DNA from: Pseudomonadota bacterium
Lineage (GTDB): Bacteria; Pseudomonadota; Alphaproteobacteria; Rhizobiales; Xanthobacteraceae
Length of the DNA stretch: 38,117 bases
Direction of reading: 5' to 3'
Assembly (NCBI GenBank): GCA_023387735.1
Contig: JAEWHP010000008.1
Coordinates: forward strand, 1 to 38,117
The position numbers and the translations under genes are program-made. The notes beneath the pieces were generated by a model, which made no database searches, was not told where the DNA came from, and saw only the letters and a program-made list of their open reading frames with translations. Shown here one piece after another: positions 25,842-34,111 of the stretch. Every line of letters starts with the position of its first letter. Within the stretch, counting starts at the first letter, position 1.

Positions 25842-26711
25842 ATGAGCCTCAAGTTCACCGTCGGCGATCTCACCATCCACCGCATCATCGAGCAGGAAAC
25901 CACCTTCCTGCCGGCGCTGGAGATGCTGCCGGGACTGACGCCGGAGCTGCTGGCGGAGAACCGGGGCTGGATGCAAAAGGCCGGCGCGCTCGATGCCAAC
26001 GACGTGCTGATCCTGTGCTTCCAGTCCTACGTGGTGCAGACGCCGCATCACACCATCCTGATCGACAGCTGCATCGGCAACGACAAGCCGCGGCCGCAGC
26101 GGCCGAAATGGAACATGAAGACCGACGACACCTACATGCGGGCGCTGGCCGCCGCCGGGTTTTCGGTCAACGATATCGACTACGTCATGTGCACACATCT
26201 GCACGTGGATCATGTCGGCTGGAACACACGCCTCGACAATGGCCGCTGGGTGCCGACCTTCCCGAAGGCGCGTCACGTGTTCGGCAAGACCGAATTCGAT
26301 TACTGGACCGAAACCCATGCGAAAACGCCTGTGCCGCCGTTTGCCGACAGCGTGTTGCCGGTGGTCGAGGCGAAGCTCGCCGAAGTCGTGCGCGATGACT
26401 TCGCGATCGGCGACCACACGCGCATCCTGCCGACGCCGGGCCACACGCCCGGCCATGTCGCCTTCACCTTCGGCCGCGGCAAGGATGCAGCGGTGTTCTC
26501 CGGCGACCTGATGCATTCGCCGCTGCAGACGCGCTATCCGGAACTGTCCGCGAAGTTCGATGTCGACCAGGCGCAGGCGGCAGCGACCCGGCGCGGCTTT
26601 CTGGAGCGCTATTGCGACACCGATACGCTGTGCTGCACGGCGCATTTCCCCTCCCCGTCGACGGGCAAAATTCGCCGTTCCGGCAATGGATTCTCCTGCG
26701 AGGCGATGTGA
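25842..26711 (+). CDS. MBL-fold metallo-hydrolase (second of two paralogues)
   Basis: A complete 289-residue metallo-hydrolase; ATG 25842 with AGGCAGGA upstream. HxHxDH is at 119-124 (CTHLHVDHVGWNTRLD), then WVPTFPKARHVFGKTEFDYW, LPTPGHTPGHVAFTFG, VFSGDLMHSPLQ and CCTAHFPSPSTG with the last metal His. It is a diverged paralogue of the enzyme at 23088-23933, with an extra N-terminal helical stretch (LEMLPGLTPELLAENRGWMQ). No signal peptide, so cytoplasmic. Its stop overlaps the crotonase GTG start (GTGA), so the two are translated together. Lactone or thioester hydrolysis is inferred. Confidence 0.91.
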   Translation: MSLKFTVGDLTIHRIIEQETTFLPALEMLPGLTPELLAENRGWMQKAGALDANDVLILCFQSYVVQTPHHTILIDSCIGNDKPRPQRPKWNMKTDDTYMRALAAAGFSVNDIDYVMCTHLHVDHVGWNTRLDNGRWVPTFPKARHVFGKTEFDYWTETHAKTPVPPFADSVLPVVEAKLAEVVRDDFAIGDHTRILPTPGHTPGHVAFTFGRGKDAAVFSGDLMHSPLQTRYPELSAKFDVDQAQAAATRRGFLERYCDTDTLCCTAHFPSPSTGKIRRSGNGFSCEAM

Positions 26712-27517
26712 GCACGGCCGCGGAAGCATCAGGCTTCGAGACGCTCGCCGTCGAACTAATTGACGACCACGTCACGGTCGTTCGCCTGAACCGGCCGGAT
26801 GCCTCCAACGCGCTCAACACCCAGATGGGCCGCGACCTCGTGCGCTGCTTCGAGGACATCGCGCTCGATCCGAAGGGCCTGCGTTGTATCGTCCTGACGG
26901 GTACAGGCGACAAGGCGTTCTGCGCCGGCGGCGATCTGAAGGAACGCCGCGGCATGACCGACGAGGCGTGGGCGCGTCAGCACGTCATCTTCGAGCGCAT
27001 GGTGCGTGCATTGATCGATTGCCCGGTCCCGATCATCGGCGCAGTCAATGGTGCCGCCTATGGCGGCGGCTGCGAAATCGCGGGCGCTTGCGATTTCCTC
27101 TACGCCGCGGACACCGCGCGCTTCGCGCTGACCGAGGTGACGCTCGGCATCATGCCGGGCGGCGGCGGCACGCAGACTTTGCCGCGGGCCGTCGGCGAGC
27201 GCCGGGCCAAGGAGCTGATCCTGACCGGCAAGCCGTTTACCGCGGCCGAGGCTCACGCCTGGGGTTTCGTGAACGAGGTATTTCCGCTGGCGGAACTGCT
27301 GCCGGCGGCGCTGGCGACCGCAGCGCGGATCGCGCGCAATGCCCCGATCTCCACCCGTCAGGCCAAACTGTCGATCCACCGCGGCCTGCAACTTTCGCTG
27401 CGGGACGGCCTCGCGTTGGAGATCGAGGCCTATAACCGCATGGTCCCGACCGAAGACCGCCGCGAAGGCGTGCTGGCCTTCAACGAGAAGCGGACACCGA
27501 ATTTCAGAGGCAAATGA
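26708..27517 (+). CDS. Enoyl-CoA hydratase/isomerase (crotonase family)
   Basis: A complete 269-residue crotonase, GTG start at 26708 overlapping the upstream stop. The N-terminal region VTVVRLNRPDASNALNTQMG, CoA-binding loop DKAFCAGGDLKERRGM, oxyanion segment GAVNGAAYGGGCEIAGACDF and LTEVTLGIMPGGGGTQTLPR are all present. Both catalytic glutamates of true hydratases are kept (in GGCEIAG and LTEVTLG). It hydrates an enoyl-CoA or does a related CoA-stage step. No acyl-CoA ligase or thiolase is encoded next to it, so the CoA ester must come from elsewhere. Last gene of the run; followed by a hairpin at 27529-27549. Confidence 0.95.
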   Translation: MSTAAEASGFETLAVELIDDHVTVVRLNRPDASNALNTQMGRDLVRCFEDIALDPKGLRCIVLTGTGDKAFCAGGDLKERRGMTDEAWARQHVIFERMVRALIDCPVPIIGAVNGAAYGGGCEIAGACDFLYAADTARFALTEVTLGIMPGGGGTQTLPRAVGERRAKELILTGKPFTAAEAHAWGFVNEVFPLAELLPAALATAARIARNAPISTRQAKLSIHRGLQLSLRDGLALEIEAYNRMVPTEDRREGVLAFNEKRTPNFRGK

Positions 27518-27528
27518 AGTTTGTCCTC

Positions 27529-27549
27529 ACCTCTCCCATTGGGAGAGGT
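27529..27549. terminator. Hairpin between convergent genes, possible bidirectional terminator
   Basis: ACCTCTCCC, ATT, GGGAGAGGT: a perfect 9-bp stem with a 3-base loop in the 43-bp gap between the crotonase and ogt stops. No T tract, so it may instead be a fragment of a dispersed repeat. Confidence 0.5.
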
Positions 27550-27560
27550 AAAGAGCCAAC

Positions 27561-28103
27561 TCAATCGAACAGGCTCGGCGTGTGGTTCACGGCCGCGCCT
27601 TCGATCGCCAGCATTTTCAGTTTCGTCACCACGCCGCCATTGGCGGAGAAGCCGCCCGGCTTGTTGCCGGCCGCCAGTACACGGTGGCACGGCACCACGA
27701 TCGGACAGGGGTTGCGCCCGAGCGCCTGGCCGACGTCGCGCGACAATTCGACACCGCCGAGACGCTTGGCGATATCGCCATAGGTCAGGGTTTTGCCGGG
27801 AGGTATCTGACGCGCGATGTCGTAGACGCCGCGGTTGAATTCGGGAACGCCGTCGAGGTCGAGCACGACGTCGGCAAGGTCGTTCGGCTTGCCCTCAAGC
27901 AGTTCGACGATGCCGTCGATGGCCGCCTGTACCTTCGCCGGCGGAGGCGCTTCCACGAGGTCATCGTGCCGCTGTTGCAGCCGGGTGCGGGTCTTCTTCT
28001 CGTCACCCATCGGCAGTTGCACCGAGGTAATGCCGCGCTCGCCCCACACGATGCCGCAGCGGCCGATCGCGGTGTCGAATATCGCAAAATGGTGCCCGGT
28101 CAT
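27561..28103 (-). CDS. ogt: Methylated-DNA-protein-cysteine methyltransferase
   Basis: A complete 180-residue Ogt-type DNA repair protein. The N-terminal domain (GRCGIVWGERGITSVQLPMG) is followed by the DNA-binding helix-turn-helix and active site: QIPPGKTLTYGDIAKRLG, NPCPIVVPCHRVLAAGNKPG with acceptor Cys139 in PCHRV, and GGFSANGGVVTKLKMLAIEG with the Asn hinge and Tyr-free flipping region. It removes O6-alkyl groups from guanine in a single-turnover reaction. Length fits Ogt rather than the two-domain Ada. Convergent with the crotonase gene. Confidence 0.95.
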   Translation of the reverse strand: MTGHHFAIFDTAIGRCGIVWGERGITSVQLPMGDEKKTRTRLQQRHDDLVEAPPPAKVQAAIDGIVELLEGKPNDLADVVLDLDGVPEFNRGVYDIARQIPPGKTLTYGDIAKRLGGVELSRDVGQALGRNPCPIVVPCHRVLAAGNKPGGFSANGGVVTKLKMLAIEGAAVNHTPSLFD

Positions 28104-28284
28104 GGCTTGGCTCCATACTCTCCGGTCAATGCTTCAGCTTTCTGTCATCGGCAAATCTAGGCTTGGAGATTATTGCTATCCACCCGAATCCCGAGGAACC
28201 TTGACGGCATGAACAACTTCCGGTGATCTGGGTTATCGCGACGCCATTCAATGGCCCTTGGCCCTCCCCACCACACGAGTCCGC

Positions 28285-29106
28285 ATGCAAACGATAAACG
28301 TCAACGGCTACGACATGGCCTATCTCGAGGTTGGCCAGGGTGCGGCCAACGCTCCCCCGCTCGTCTGCATACACGGCTCGCTGTGCGATTTCCGAATCTG
28401 GTCGTGCGTACTGGGCCCGCTGACGCGCAAGCACCGCGTGATTGCGCCGTCGTTGCGGCACTTCTTCCCCGAACATTGGGATGGCGTCGGCGACACCTAT
28501 TCGATCTCCCAGCATGTCGACGACGTCATCGCCTTCATCGAGAGACTGGATACCAAGCCGGTCGACCTGATGGGGCATTCGCGCGGCGGCCATATCTGCT
28601 TTCGCGTGGCGCAGCGGCGACCGGATCTATTGCGCAAGCTGATCCTGGCCGAGCCCGGCGGCGAACTCGACGGTACACTCGACCCTGCCTACAAGCCCGG
28701 CCCGTCACCGCTGGCGGCACGTATCGCGGCGTCCGCCGAGGTAATCGCCAAGGGCGACATCGATGGCGGCCTGCAGATATTTTTGGATGCGCTGGAAGGT
28801 CCCGGCGCCTGGAAGCGGCTGCCGGCGACACCGAAGCAGCAGTTGCGCGACAACGCCGCGACCCTGATCGGGCAGATGCGCGACCAGCGTCCGCCGTTCT
28901 CCAGGACAGACGCTGAGGCGATCAAGACGCCGACCCTGTTTATCGGCGGCGCCAACACCAAAGGCACGATTCCACAGGTGCTGCATGCACTCGCGGCCAA
29001 CGTAACGGGGTCGCGCATCGAGATGATCCCGAACACCACACATCCGATGTTCGAACAGGCGCCGCAGAAATATTGCGAGATCGTGCTGGATTTTCTGGCG
29101 GCGTAG
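28285..29106 (+). CDS. Alpha/beta hydrolase
   Basis: A 273-residue alpha/beta-hydrolase-fold protein; I use ATG 28285 (MQTINVNGYDMAYLEVGQGA), though a TTG at 28258 is possible; neither has a clear ribosome site. It has the oxyanion HG motif (PPLVCIHGSLCDFRIW), the nucleophile elbow GHSRGG with Ser99, and the catalytic His near the end (MIPNTTHPMFEQAP). The acid is probably the Asp of a loop around residue 215. Substrate unknown: esterase, haloalkane-dehalogenase-like and C-C hydrolase members share this core. It stands alone between the ogt and cyclase genes. Confidence 0.9.
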   Translation: MQTINVNGYDMAYLEVGQGAANAPPLVCIHGSLCDFRIWSCVLGPLTRKHRVIAPSLRHFFPEHWDGVGDTYSISQHVDDVIAFIERLDTKPVDLMGHSRGGHICFRVAQRRPDLLRKLILAEPGGELDGTLDPAYKPGPSPLAARIAASAEVIAKGDIDGGLQIFLDALEGPGAWKRLPATPKQQLRDNAATLIGQMRDQRPPFSRTDAEAIKTPTLFIGGANTKGTIPQVLHALAANVTGSRIEMIPNTTHPMFEQAPQKYCEIVLDFLAA

Positions 29107-29123
29107 ACGCGCCGCTGGCGGCG

Positions 29124-30857
29124 CTATTTCTGATCGAGTTGCCACGAACCGTCCCAATCGGCGGCGGGCGGATTGGCCTGGAAATTATCGACACGCGCGG
29201 CCATCGCCATCGATGGGCCGTCACCGGGGACGGCGTCCAGTGCGGCTTGGAAACCCCGGCGCGCGTCATCCCAACGGCGCGCGCGGTAAGCGGCGAGCCC
29301 TTCGGCATAGCGCGCCAACAAGACCGATTGTTTTTCGGTCAGTTCGCCCTTCCGTCCAATGATCTCGAACACGGCTTCGGGCTTGGTCTGGCCAACAACC
29401 ACCAGCCGGTCGATCTCCCGAACCTCGATCGCATCGCCGGCGGCAGCGATCACGGGCGCTGACGCCAGCGAGTGGCTGCCATAGATCTTGTTGGCGCCCT
29501 CCAGCCGCGATGCCAGATTCACCGCATCGCCCATCACGGTGTAGCTCATCATGAACTCCGAGCCGATGCTGCCGACCAGCACCTCACCGGTGGCGATGCC
29601 GATGCGGACATCGCAGTCGCTCGGCACCGCGCGCACGCCGATCAATTCGGGCAGTTCCGTTCGCAGCGCCGCGCCGCGACTGGCCATCTCGATGGCGGCG
29701 AGGCAGGCCAGACTCGCCTGCTCGCCATGCTCGGTGAACGGAGGACCCCAATAGGCCATGATCGCGTCGCCGATGTACTTGTCGATGATGCCGCGATGGC
29801 TGCGGATCGGCCCCGACATCGTCGACAGATAATGGTTCATCACCTTGACGAGGCCTTGCGGCGTCATGCCTTCGCTGAGCCGTGTAAATCCCTTCATGTC
29901 ACAAAAAAGCACCGTCATCACCCGCCGCTCGCCGTCGAAGGCGGTTTGCGACTGCCGCTCGATCAACCCCTCTACGACGCGCGGGTCGACGTAGCGGCCG
30001 AACGTCTCGCGCAGGCGCTCCTTGTGGCGCAATTGCTCGACCATGTTGTTGAAGGCTTTCGTCAACTGGCCGATTTCGTCGCGCGTGGTGACGTCGATCG
30101 ATCCATCGAGCCGGCCCGCTTCGACCGCCTGCGTGCCTTCCAGCAGACGCCGCACCGGTCCGGTGATTCCGGTACTGATGAAAAACGAAAACACCAGGCC
30201 GAGAATGCCGGCAAGTAAGGTCAGCACCACGGAAATGACAATGGCCGTGTTCTGGTCGCGCATCGTCACGAGGGCATCGCCGCGCACCAGCGCGAGCATG
30301 TCGGTGCGGATGACTTCGATCCTCTGGTTGACCTCGTCCCGCAGCATGTCGGTTCGGGCAAGGCTGGCCCTTGCCTCCGTGAAATTCCTGGCCTCCAGCA
30401 GCATTAGCAACCTCTGGTATTCCTCACCGAGGAAGCGATGGAGATCGCTGATGACGCGCTCGACGCGATCGTCGATCCGGCCCAGTTGGGCGTTGTCGGA
30501 GGCAGTCGAGGGGTCGTCGATAATCGCATTGATCAGGGCGCGCGCCTGCTGCGCTTCCCGATCGAGTTCCTGACCCTTGGCCTCATAGATTTTTCGCTGC
30601 TCCGCAACGAAAGGCTCGTCGGGCGGCGACTGCATCTTGCCGATCATCATCCGGCGAGCCGCCAGAGCCTGCTCCAGCGAACGGACGTTCATCCGCGCCA
30701 GATGTCCGTAAGCTTCGACATATTTGCCGCTGAGTTCGTCAAGCTGATGGGCAATCCGGCGCGTCATCACCGTCGACAGCGCCGACGTGATTGCCATCAG
30801 GAATATCAACCCGATGGCGATGCCGAGGATTCGCTTTCGAATCGTCGGTCGCAGCAT
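29124..30857 (-). CDS. Membrane-bound HAMP-adenylate/guanylate cyclase
   Basis: A 577-residue membrane cyclase (ATG 30857; an ATG at 30884 would add nine residues). Order: short cytoplasmic N-end, TM1 about residues 11-30 (ILGIAIGLIFLMAITSALST), a periplasmic all-helical sensor of about 170 residues, TM2 about 208-230, a HAMP linker (FFISTGITGPVRRLLEGTQA, DEIGQLTKAFNNMVEQL), then the class III catalytic domain with both metal Asps (VLFCDMKGFTRLSEG, DKYIGDAIMAYWG) and the Asn/Arg pair in VMGDAVNLASRLEGAN. A C-terminal TPR-like tail ends the protein. Residues for ATP selection (Lys in DKYIGDA, Asp in MGDAVN) favour cAMP over cGMP. It differs in architecture from the soluble cyclase at 13330-15084. 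Confidence 0.94.
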   Translation of the reverse strand: MLRPTIRKRILGIAIGLIFLMAITSALSTVMTRRIAHQLDELSGKYVEAYGHLARMNVRSLEQALAARRMMIGKMQSPPDEPFVAEQRKIYEAKGQELDREAQQARALINAIIDDPSTASDNAQLGRIDDRVERVISDLHRFLGEEYQRLLMLLEARNFTEARASLARTDMLRDEVNQRIEVIRTDMLALVRGDALVTMRDQNTAIVISVVLTLLAGILGLVFSFFISTGITGPVRRLLEGTQAVEAGRLDGSIDVTTRDEIGQLTKAFNNMVEQLRHKERLRETFGRYVDPRVVEGLIERQSQTAFDGERRVMTVLFCDMKGFTRLSEGMTPQGLVKVMNHYLSTMSGPIRSHRGIIDKYIGDAIMAYWGPPFTEHGEQASLACLAAIEMASRGAALRTELPELIGVRAVPSDCDVRIGIATGEVLVGSIGSEFMMSYTVMGDAVNLASRLEGANKIYGSHSLASAPVIAAAGDAIEVREIDRLVVVGQTKPEAVFEIIGRKGELTEKQSVLLARYAEGLAAYRARRWDDARRGFQAALDAVPGDGPSMAMAARVDNFQANPPAADWDGSWQLDQK

Positions 30858-30979
30858 GGACTCTCGTTCTGAAGCGAAGGACATGGCGGATCAACCGGAG
30901 GTGCGGCTGGCGCAGATTGGCGCCCGCCCGTTGCTTAGCGCGCGGCGCCCGATTTGGCACGTTCCCCGCTAAAGGGTGG

Positions 30980-31026
30980 TTGACGGCCGCTCAGTAGAAG
31001 AGTATTGAATACGGAATTCCGTATTC
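30980..31026 (+). promoter_or_regulatory. GntR-gene promoter with a perfect 20-bp operator palindrome
   Basis: TTGACG (30980-30985), 17 bases, TATTGA (31003-31008) is a good sigma-70 promoter. GAATACGGAATTCCGTATTC (31007-31026) is a perfect 20-bp palindrome that begins on the -10 box and covers the expected start point, 18 bases before the GntR ATG. Such a site should give tight autorepression. Confidence 0.72.
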
Positions 31027-31044
31027 CTAATCGGACGCATCCCT

Positions 31045-31719
31045 ATGATCCCCTTGGATCCACTCCCCAACCTGATCGATCAGGTCTACGCCCGGATCCT
31101 CGAGGCGATCACAGACCGCACCCTGCCGCCGGGGCACCGCATCCGGCAGAACGAGCTTGCGGACAAGCTCGGCGTTTCGCGCCAGCCGGTTTCTCACGCG
31201 CTGCATTTGCTGCATCGTCAAGGCCTCGTCGCCGAAAGCGGCCGCCGCGGCTTCGAGGTCACCCGGCTCGACCCGGAACGGATCGGTCAGCTCTACGAGG
31301 TACGCGGCGCGATCGATGCGCTGGCGGCGCGGCTGGCCGCCGGACGCGCCAAGCTCGATTCTTCCGGCCGCGCGCAGCTCGAGGCGGCGCTGCAGGCCGG
31401 GCGGACGATCGACGGGAATACGCCGCTGGCACGGCTGATCGCGCTCGACGTCGAATTTCACAGCGCGATCTATCGGCTCGCCGGCAACCCCGCGATCGAG
31501 GAAATGATCGCGCCGCAATGGCCGCATATGCGCCGCTCGATGGCGACCGTGCTCGCCGAACTGGATTACCGCGAGAGCGCCTGGACCGAACACGAAACGA
31601 TCGCCGCGCAGATTTTAGCCGGCAACGCCGAGGCAGCGGAAGCCGCAGCGCTTGCCCATGCGCAGACTGCGGGGCGGATGACGGAGGAAAGACTGAGGGC
31701 GACGGACAAAGCCGCGTAA
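31045..31719 (+). CDS. GntR family regulator, FCD (FadR-like) subgroup
   Basis: A complete 224-residue regulator. The N-terminal winged helix is NLIDQVYARILEAITDRTLP, then LADKLGVSRQPVSHALHLLH; the C-terminal all-helical FCD effector domain includes IGQLYEVRGAIDALAARLAA, FHSAIYRLAGNPAIEEMIAP and WTEHETIAAQILAGNAEAAE with the Asp/His metal and ligand residues usual in this domain. Inducers of such proteins are often organic acids. It precedes the PhyH and homoserine-dehydrogenase-like genes on the same strand, likely targets, and probably represses itself through the palindrome. Confidence 0.93.
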   Translation: MIPLDPLPNLIDQVYARILEAITDRTLPPGHRIRQNELADKLGVSRQPVSHALHLLHRQGLVAESGRRGFEVTRLDPERIGQLYEVRGAIDALAARLAAGRAKLDSSGRAQLEAALQAGRTIDGNTPLARLIALDVEFHSAIYRLAGNPAIEEMIAPQWPHMRRSMATVLAELDYRESAWTEHETIAAQILAGNAEAAEAAALAHAQTAGRMTEERLRATDKAA

Positions 31720-31724
31720 CTAGC

Positions 31725-31832
31725 CGTCGTTCCGGGGCACGCGAAGCGTGAACTATGGTGCGCAATTGCGCACCTGAGAACCTCGAGATTCCGGGCTCGA
31801 TGCTTCGCATCGCCCCGGAATGAAAAAATACA
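31725..31832. repeat. Palindromic intergenic repeat, copy 1 of the TTCCGGGGC family
   Basis: GTCGTTCCGGGGC on the left and GCCCCGGAATGA on the right bracket GGTGCGCAATTGCGCACC (31757-31774, a perfect palindrome) and CGATGCTTCGCATCG. A related repeat lies at 32676-32779, so the PhyH gene between them is flanked by two copies. Confidence 0.7.
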
Positions 31833-31866
31833 AAGCAGTAAAACAAAAACCACAGGAGAAGACGCC

Positions 31867-32667
31867 ATGAAACTGACGCCACAGCAGATCGAATTCTTCA
31901 ACCGGGAGGGCTGGCTGTTCCTGCCCGAGCTGTTCAGCCAGGAGGAAGTGGATTATCTCGCGCGCGAGGCGGTCAATATCTACGACGCCAACCGCCCCGA
32001 GGTGTGGCGCGAGAAGAGCGGCGCGCCGCGCACGGCTTTTGCCGCGCATCTCTATAACGAGGCGTTCGGCGCGCTCGGCGCGCATCCGCGCATGATCGAG
32101 CCGATCGAGCAGATCTTTGGCGAAAAGCTCTACATGCACCAGTTCAAGATCAACGCCAAAGCTGCCTTCACGGGCGACGTCTGGCAATGGCATCAGGACT
32201 ACGGCACCTGGAAGCGCGACGACGGCATGCCCGAACCCCGCGCGATGAACATCGCGATCTTCCTTGACGAGGTGATGCCGATCAACGGACCGCTGATGCT
32301 GGTGCCGAAGAGCCAGCATGCCGGCGACCTCAAGGCTTCGCACGATCTTGAAACAACGTCCTATCCGCTGTGGACGCTGGACGAGGAAACCGTCACCAGG
32401 CTCGTCAACGAAGGCGGCATTGTCGCCCCGACCGGCAAGGCCGGCGGCATGCTGATGTTCCACGGCAACCTCGTGCACGGCTCCGCCGGCAACATCACGC
32501 CCTACCCGCGCAAGATCGTCTACCTGACGCTGAACGCGGTCTCGAACTACATCCGCACCCCGACGCGGCCGGAATACATCGCCCATCGCGACTTCACGCC
32601 GATCGAGACCGTGGACGACGACGCATTGGTGCGGCTCGCGCGCGCCCATCGCCAGGCGGCGGAGTAG
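31867..32667 (+). CDS. Phytanoyl-CoA dioxygenase (PhyH) family protein
   Basis: A complete 266-residue Fe(II)/2-oxoglutarate dioxygenase with AGGAG upstream of ATG 31867. The iron triad is H109, D111 (WQWHQDYGTW) and H204 (GNLVHGSAGN); R215 (TPYPRKIVY) fits 2-oxoglutarate binding. Residues GPLMLVPKSQHAGDLK form the conserved strand. The family hydroxylates fatty acyl-CoAs, ectoine, amino acids and other small molecules. The next gene is a homoserine-dehydrogenase-like oxidoreductase, which suggests a small-metabolite oxidation pathway controlled by the upstream GntR protein; that link is inference. Confidence 0.92.
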   Translation: MKLTPQQIEFFNREGWLFLPELFSQEEVDYLAREAVNIYDANRPEVWREKSGAPRTAFAAHLYNEAFGALGAHPRMIEPIEQIFGEKLYMHQFKINAKAAFTGDVWQWHQDYGTWKRDDGMPEPRAMNIAIFLDEVMPINGPLMLVPKSQHAGDLKASHDLETTSYPLWTLDEETVTRLVNEGGIVAPTGKAGGMLMFHGNLVHGSAGNITPYPRKIVYLTLNAVSNYIRTPTRPEYIAHRDFTPIETVDDDALVRLARAHRQAAE

Positions 32668-32675
32668 GTTTCACA

Positions 32676-32779
32676 CCGTCATTCCGGGGCGACGCGATAG
32701 CGTCAAACCCGGAATCTCGATATTGCCTTTCACCTCTGGATTCCGGGTCTGCGCCGAGCGGCGCATCCCGGAATGACGG
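32676..32779. repeat. Palindromic intergenic repeat, copy 2 of the TTCCGGGGC family
   Basis: CCGTCATTCCGGGGC (32676-32690) pairs with the right arm ATCCCGGAATGACGG (32765-32779); the inner part has AACCCGGAATCTCG and GGATTCCGGGTC. Same family as 31725-31832. Confidence 0.72.
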
Positions 32780-32797
32780 CTTGATCGGATTCAACTG

Positions 32798-34111
32798 ATG
32801 AACCTCCATCACCTCCTCAAGGCCCGCGCCGCTGCCGGAAGGCCTGTTCGCGTCGCACTGATCGGCGCCGGCAAGTTCGGATCGATGTTCCTGTCGCAGG
32901 TGCCGCACACGCCGGGGCTGGAAGTGTCCGTCATCGTCGATCTCGACCGTGACCGCGCCCGCGAGGCGTGCCGCACCGTCGGCTGGGATGCCGACCGGAT
33001 CGCGCGGACGGCCTTCACCGACGACGGCGCGCGCGCAATTGCGGACGGCGCGATGGACGTGGTGGTGGAAGCCACCGGCAATCCCGCCGTCGGCATCCGC
33101 CATGCCCGCGCGGCGATTGCGGCGGGCAAGCATGTCGTCATGGTCAATGTCGAGGCCGACGTGCTGGCGGGTCCATTGCTCGCGGAAGAGGCGCGCAAGG
33201 CCGGCGTGGTCTATTCGCTCGCCTATGGCGACCAGCCCGCGCTGACCGCCGAGATGGTGGACTGGGCGCGTGCGACGGGGTTTCGCGTCGTCGCTGCCGG
33301 CAAGGGCACCAAATATCTGCCGGCCTATCACGACGTGACGCCGGAAGGCGTCTGGGGACACTACGGGCTGACCGCGGGCGAAGCCCAATCGGCCGGCATG
33401 AATCCGCAGATGTTCAACTCGTTCCTCGACGGCACCAAGTCCGCGATCGAAATGGCAGCGATTGCCAACGCCACCGGGCTGGACGTTCCGTCGGATGGTT
33501 TGCTGTTTCCACCCTGCGGCGTCGACGATTTGCCGCACGTGATGCGCCCGCGCGACAAGGGCGGAGTGCTGGAAAAGGCTGGCCTTGCGGAAGTGGTGTC
33601 GTCGCTGGAACGCGACGGACGCCCGGTGTTTCGCGATCTGCGCTGGGGCGTCTACGTCGTGCTGGAAGCACCGAACGACTACGCCGCCGATTGCTTCAAG
33701 CAGTACGGGCTGAAGACCGACGCCTCGGGACGCTACGCGGCGATGTACAAGCCGTATCACCTGATCGGGCTGGAGTTGAACATATCGATCCTGTCGGCAG
33801 CGCTGCGCAATGAACCGACCGGGCAGCCGTATGGTTTTCGCGGCGATGTCGCGGCGGTCGCCAAGCGCAACCTGCGCGCCGGCGAAATGCTCGACGGCGA
33901 AGGCGGCTACACGGTGTGGGGCAAGCTGATGCCGGCCGCGAAAAGCCTCGCCGTCGGCGCGCTGCCGATCGGGCTTGCCCATCGCGTCAAGCTGAAGAAC
34001 GACGTCGCCCACGGCGCGGTGGTTCGCTGGAACGACGTCGAGGTCGACGCTAACAGCGACACCATCAAGACGCGCAAGGCGATGGAAGCGGCTTTTGCTT
34101 CCTCGCGTTAA
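32798..34111 (+). CDS. Homoserine-dehydrogenase-like NAD(P) oxidoreductase with SAF domain
   Basis: A complete 437-residue protein. The Rossmann N-domain is VRVALIGAGKFGSMFLSQVP with the homoserine-dehydrogenase-type VVVEATGNPAVGIRHARAAI and KHVVMVNVEADVLAGPLLAE. The C-terminal SAF-like segment runs from VAAVAKRNLRAGEMLDGEGG to the end. It lacks the catalytic Lys/Asp region of true homoserine dehydrogenase, and such proteins are found in carbohydrate and sugar-acid loci. Role unknown. The stop (34109-34111) overlaps the restored stop of the convergent reductase gene, which supports the natural end of both. Confidence 0.87.
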   Translation: MNLHHLLKARAAAGRPVRVALIGAGKFGSMFLSQVPHTPGLEVSVIVDLDRDRAREACRTVGWDADRIARTAFTDDGARAIADGAMDVVVEATGNPAVGIRHARAAIAAGKHVVMVNVEADVLAGPLLAEEARKAGVVYSLAYGDQPALTAEMVDWARATGFRVVAAGKGTKYLPAYHDVTPEGVWGHYGLTAGEAQSAGMNPQMFNSFLDGTKSAIEMAAIANATGLDVPSDGLLFPPCGVDDLPHVMRPRDKGGVLEKAGLAEVVSSLERDGRPVFRDLRWGVYVVLEAPNDYAADCFKQYGLKTDASGRYAAMYKPYHLIGLELNISILSAALRNEPTGQPYGFRGDVAAVAKRNLRAGEMLDGEGGYTVWGKLMPAAKSLAVGALPIGLAHRVKLKNDVAHGAVVRWNDVEVDANSDTIKTRKAMEAAFASSR

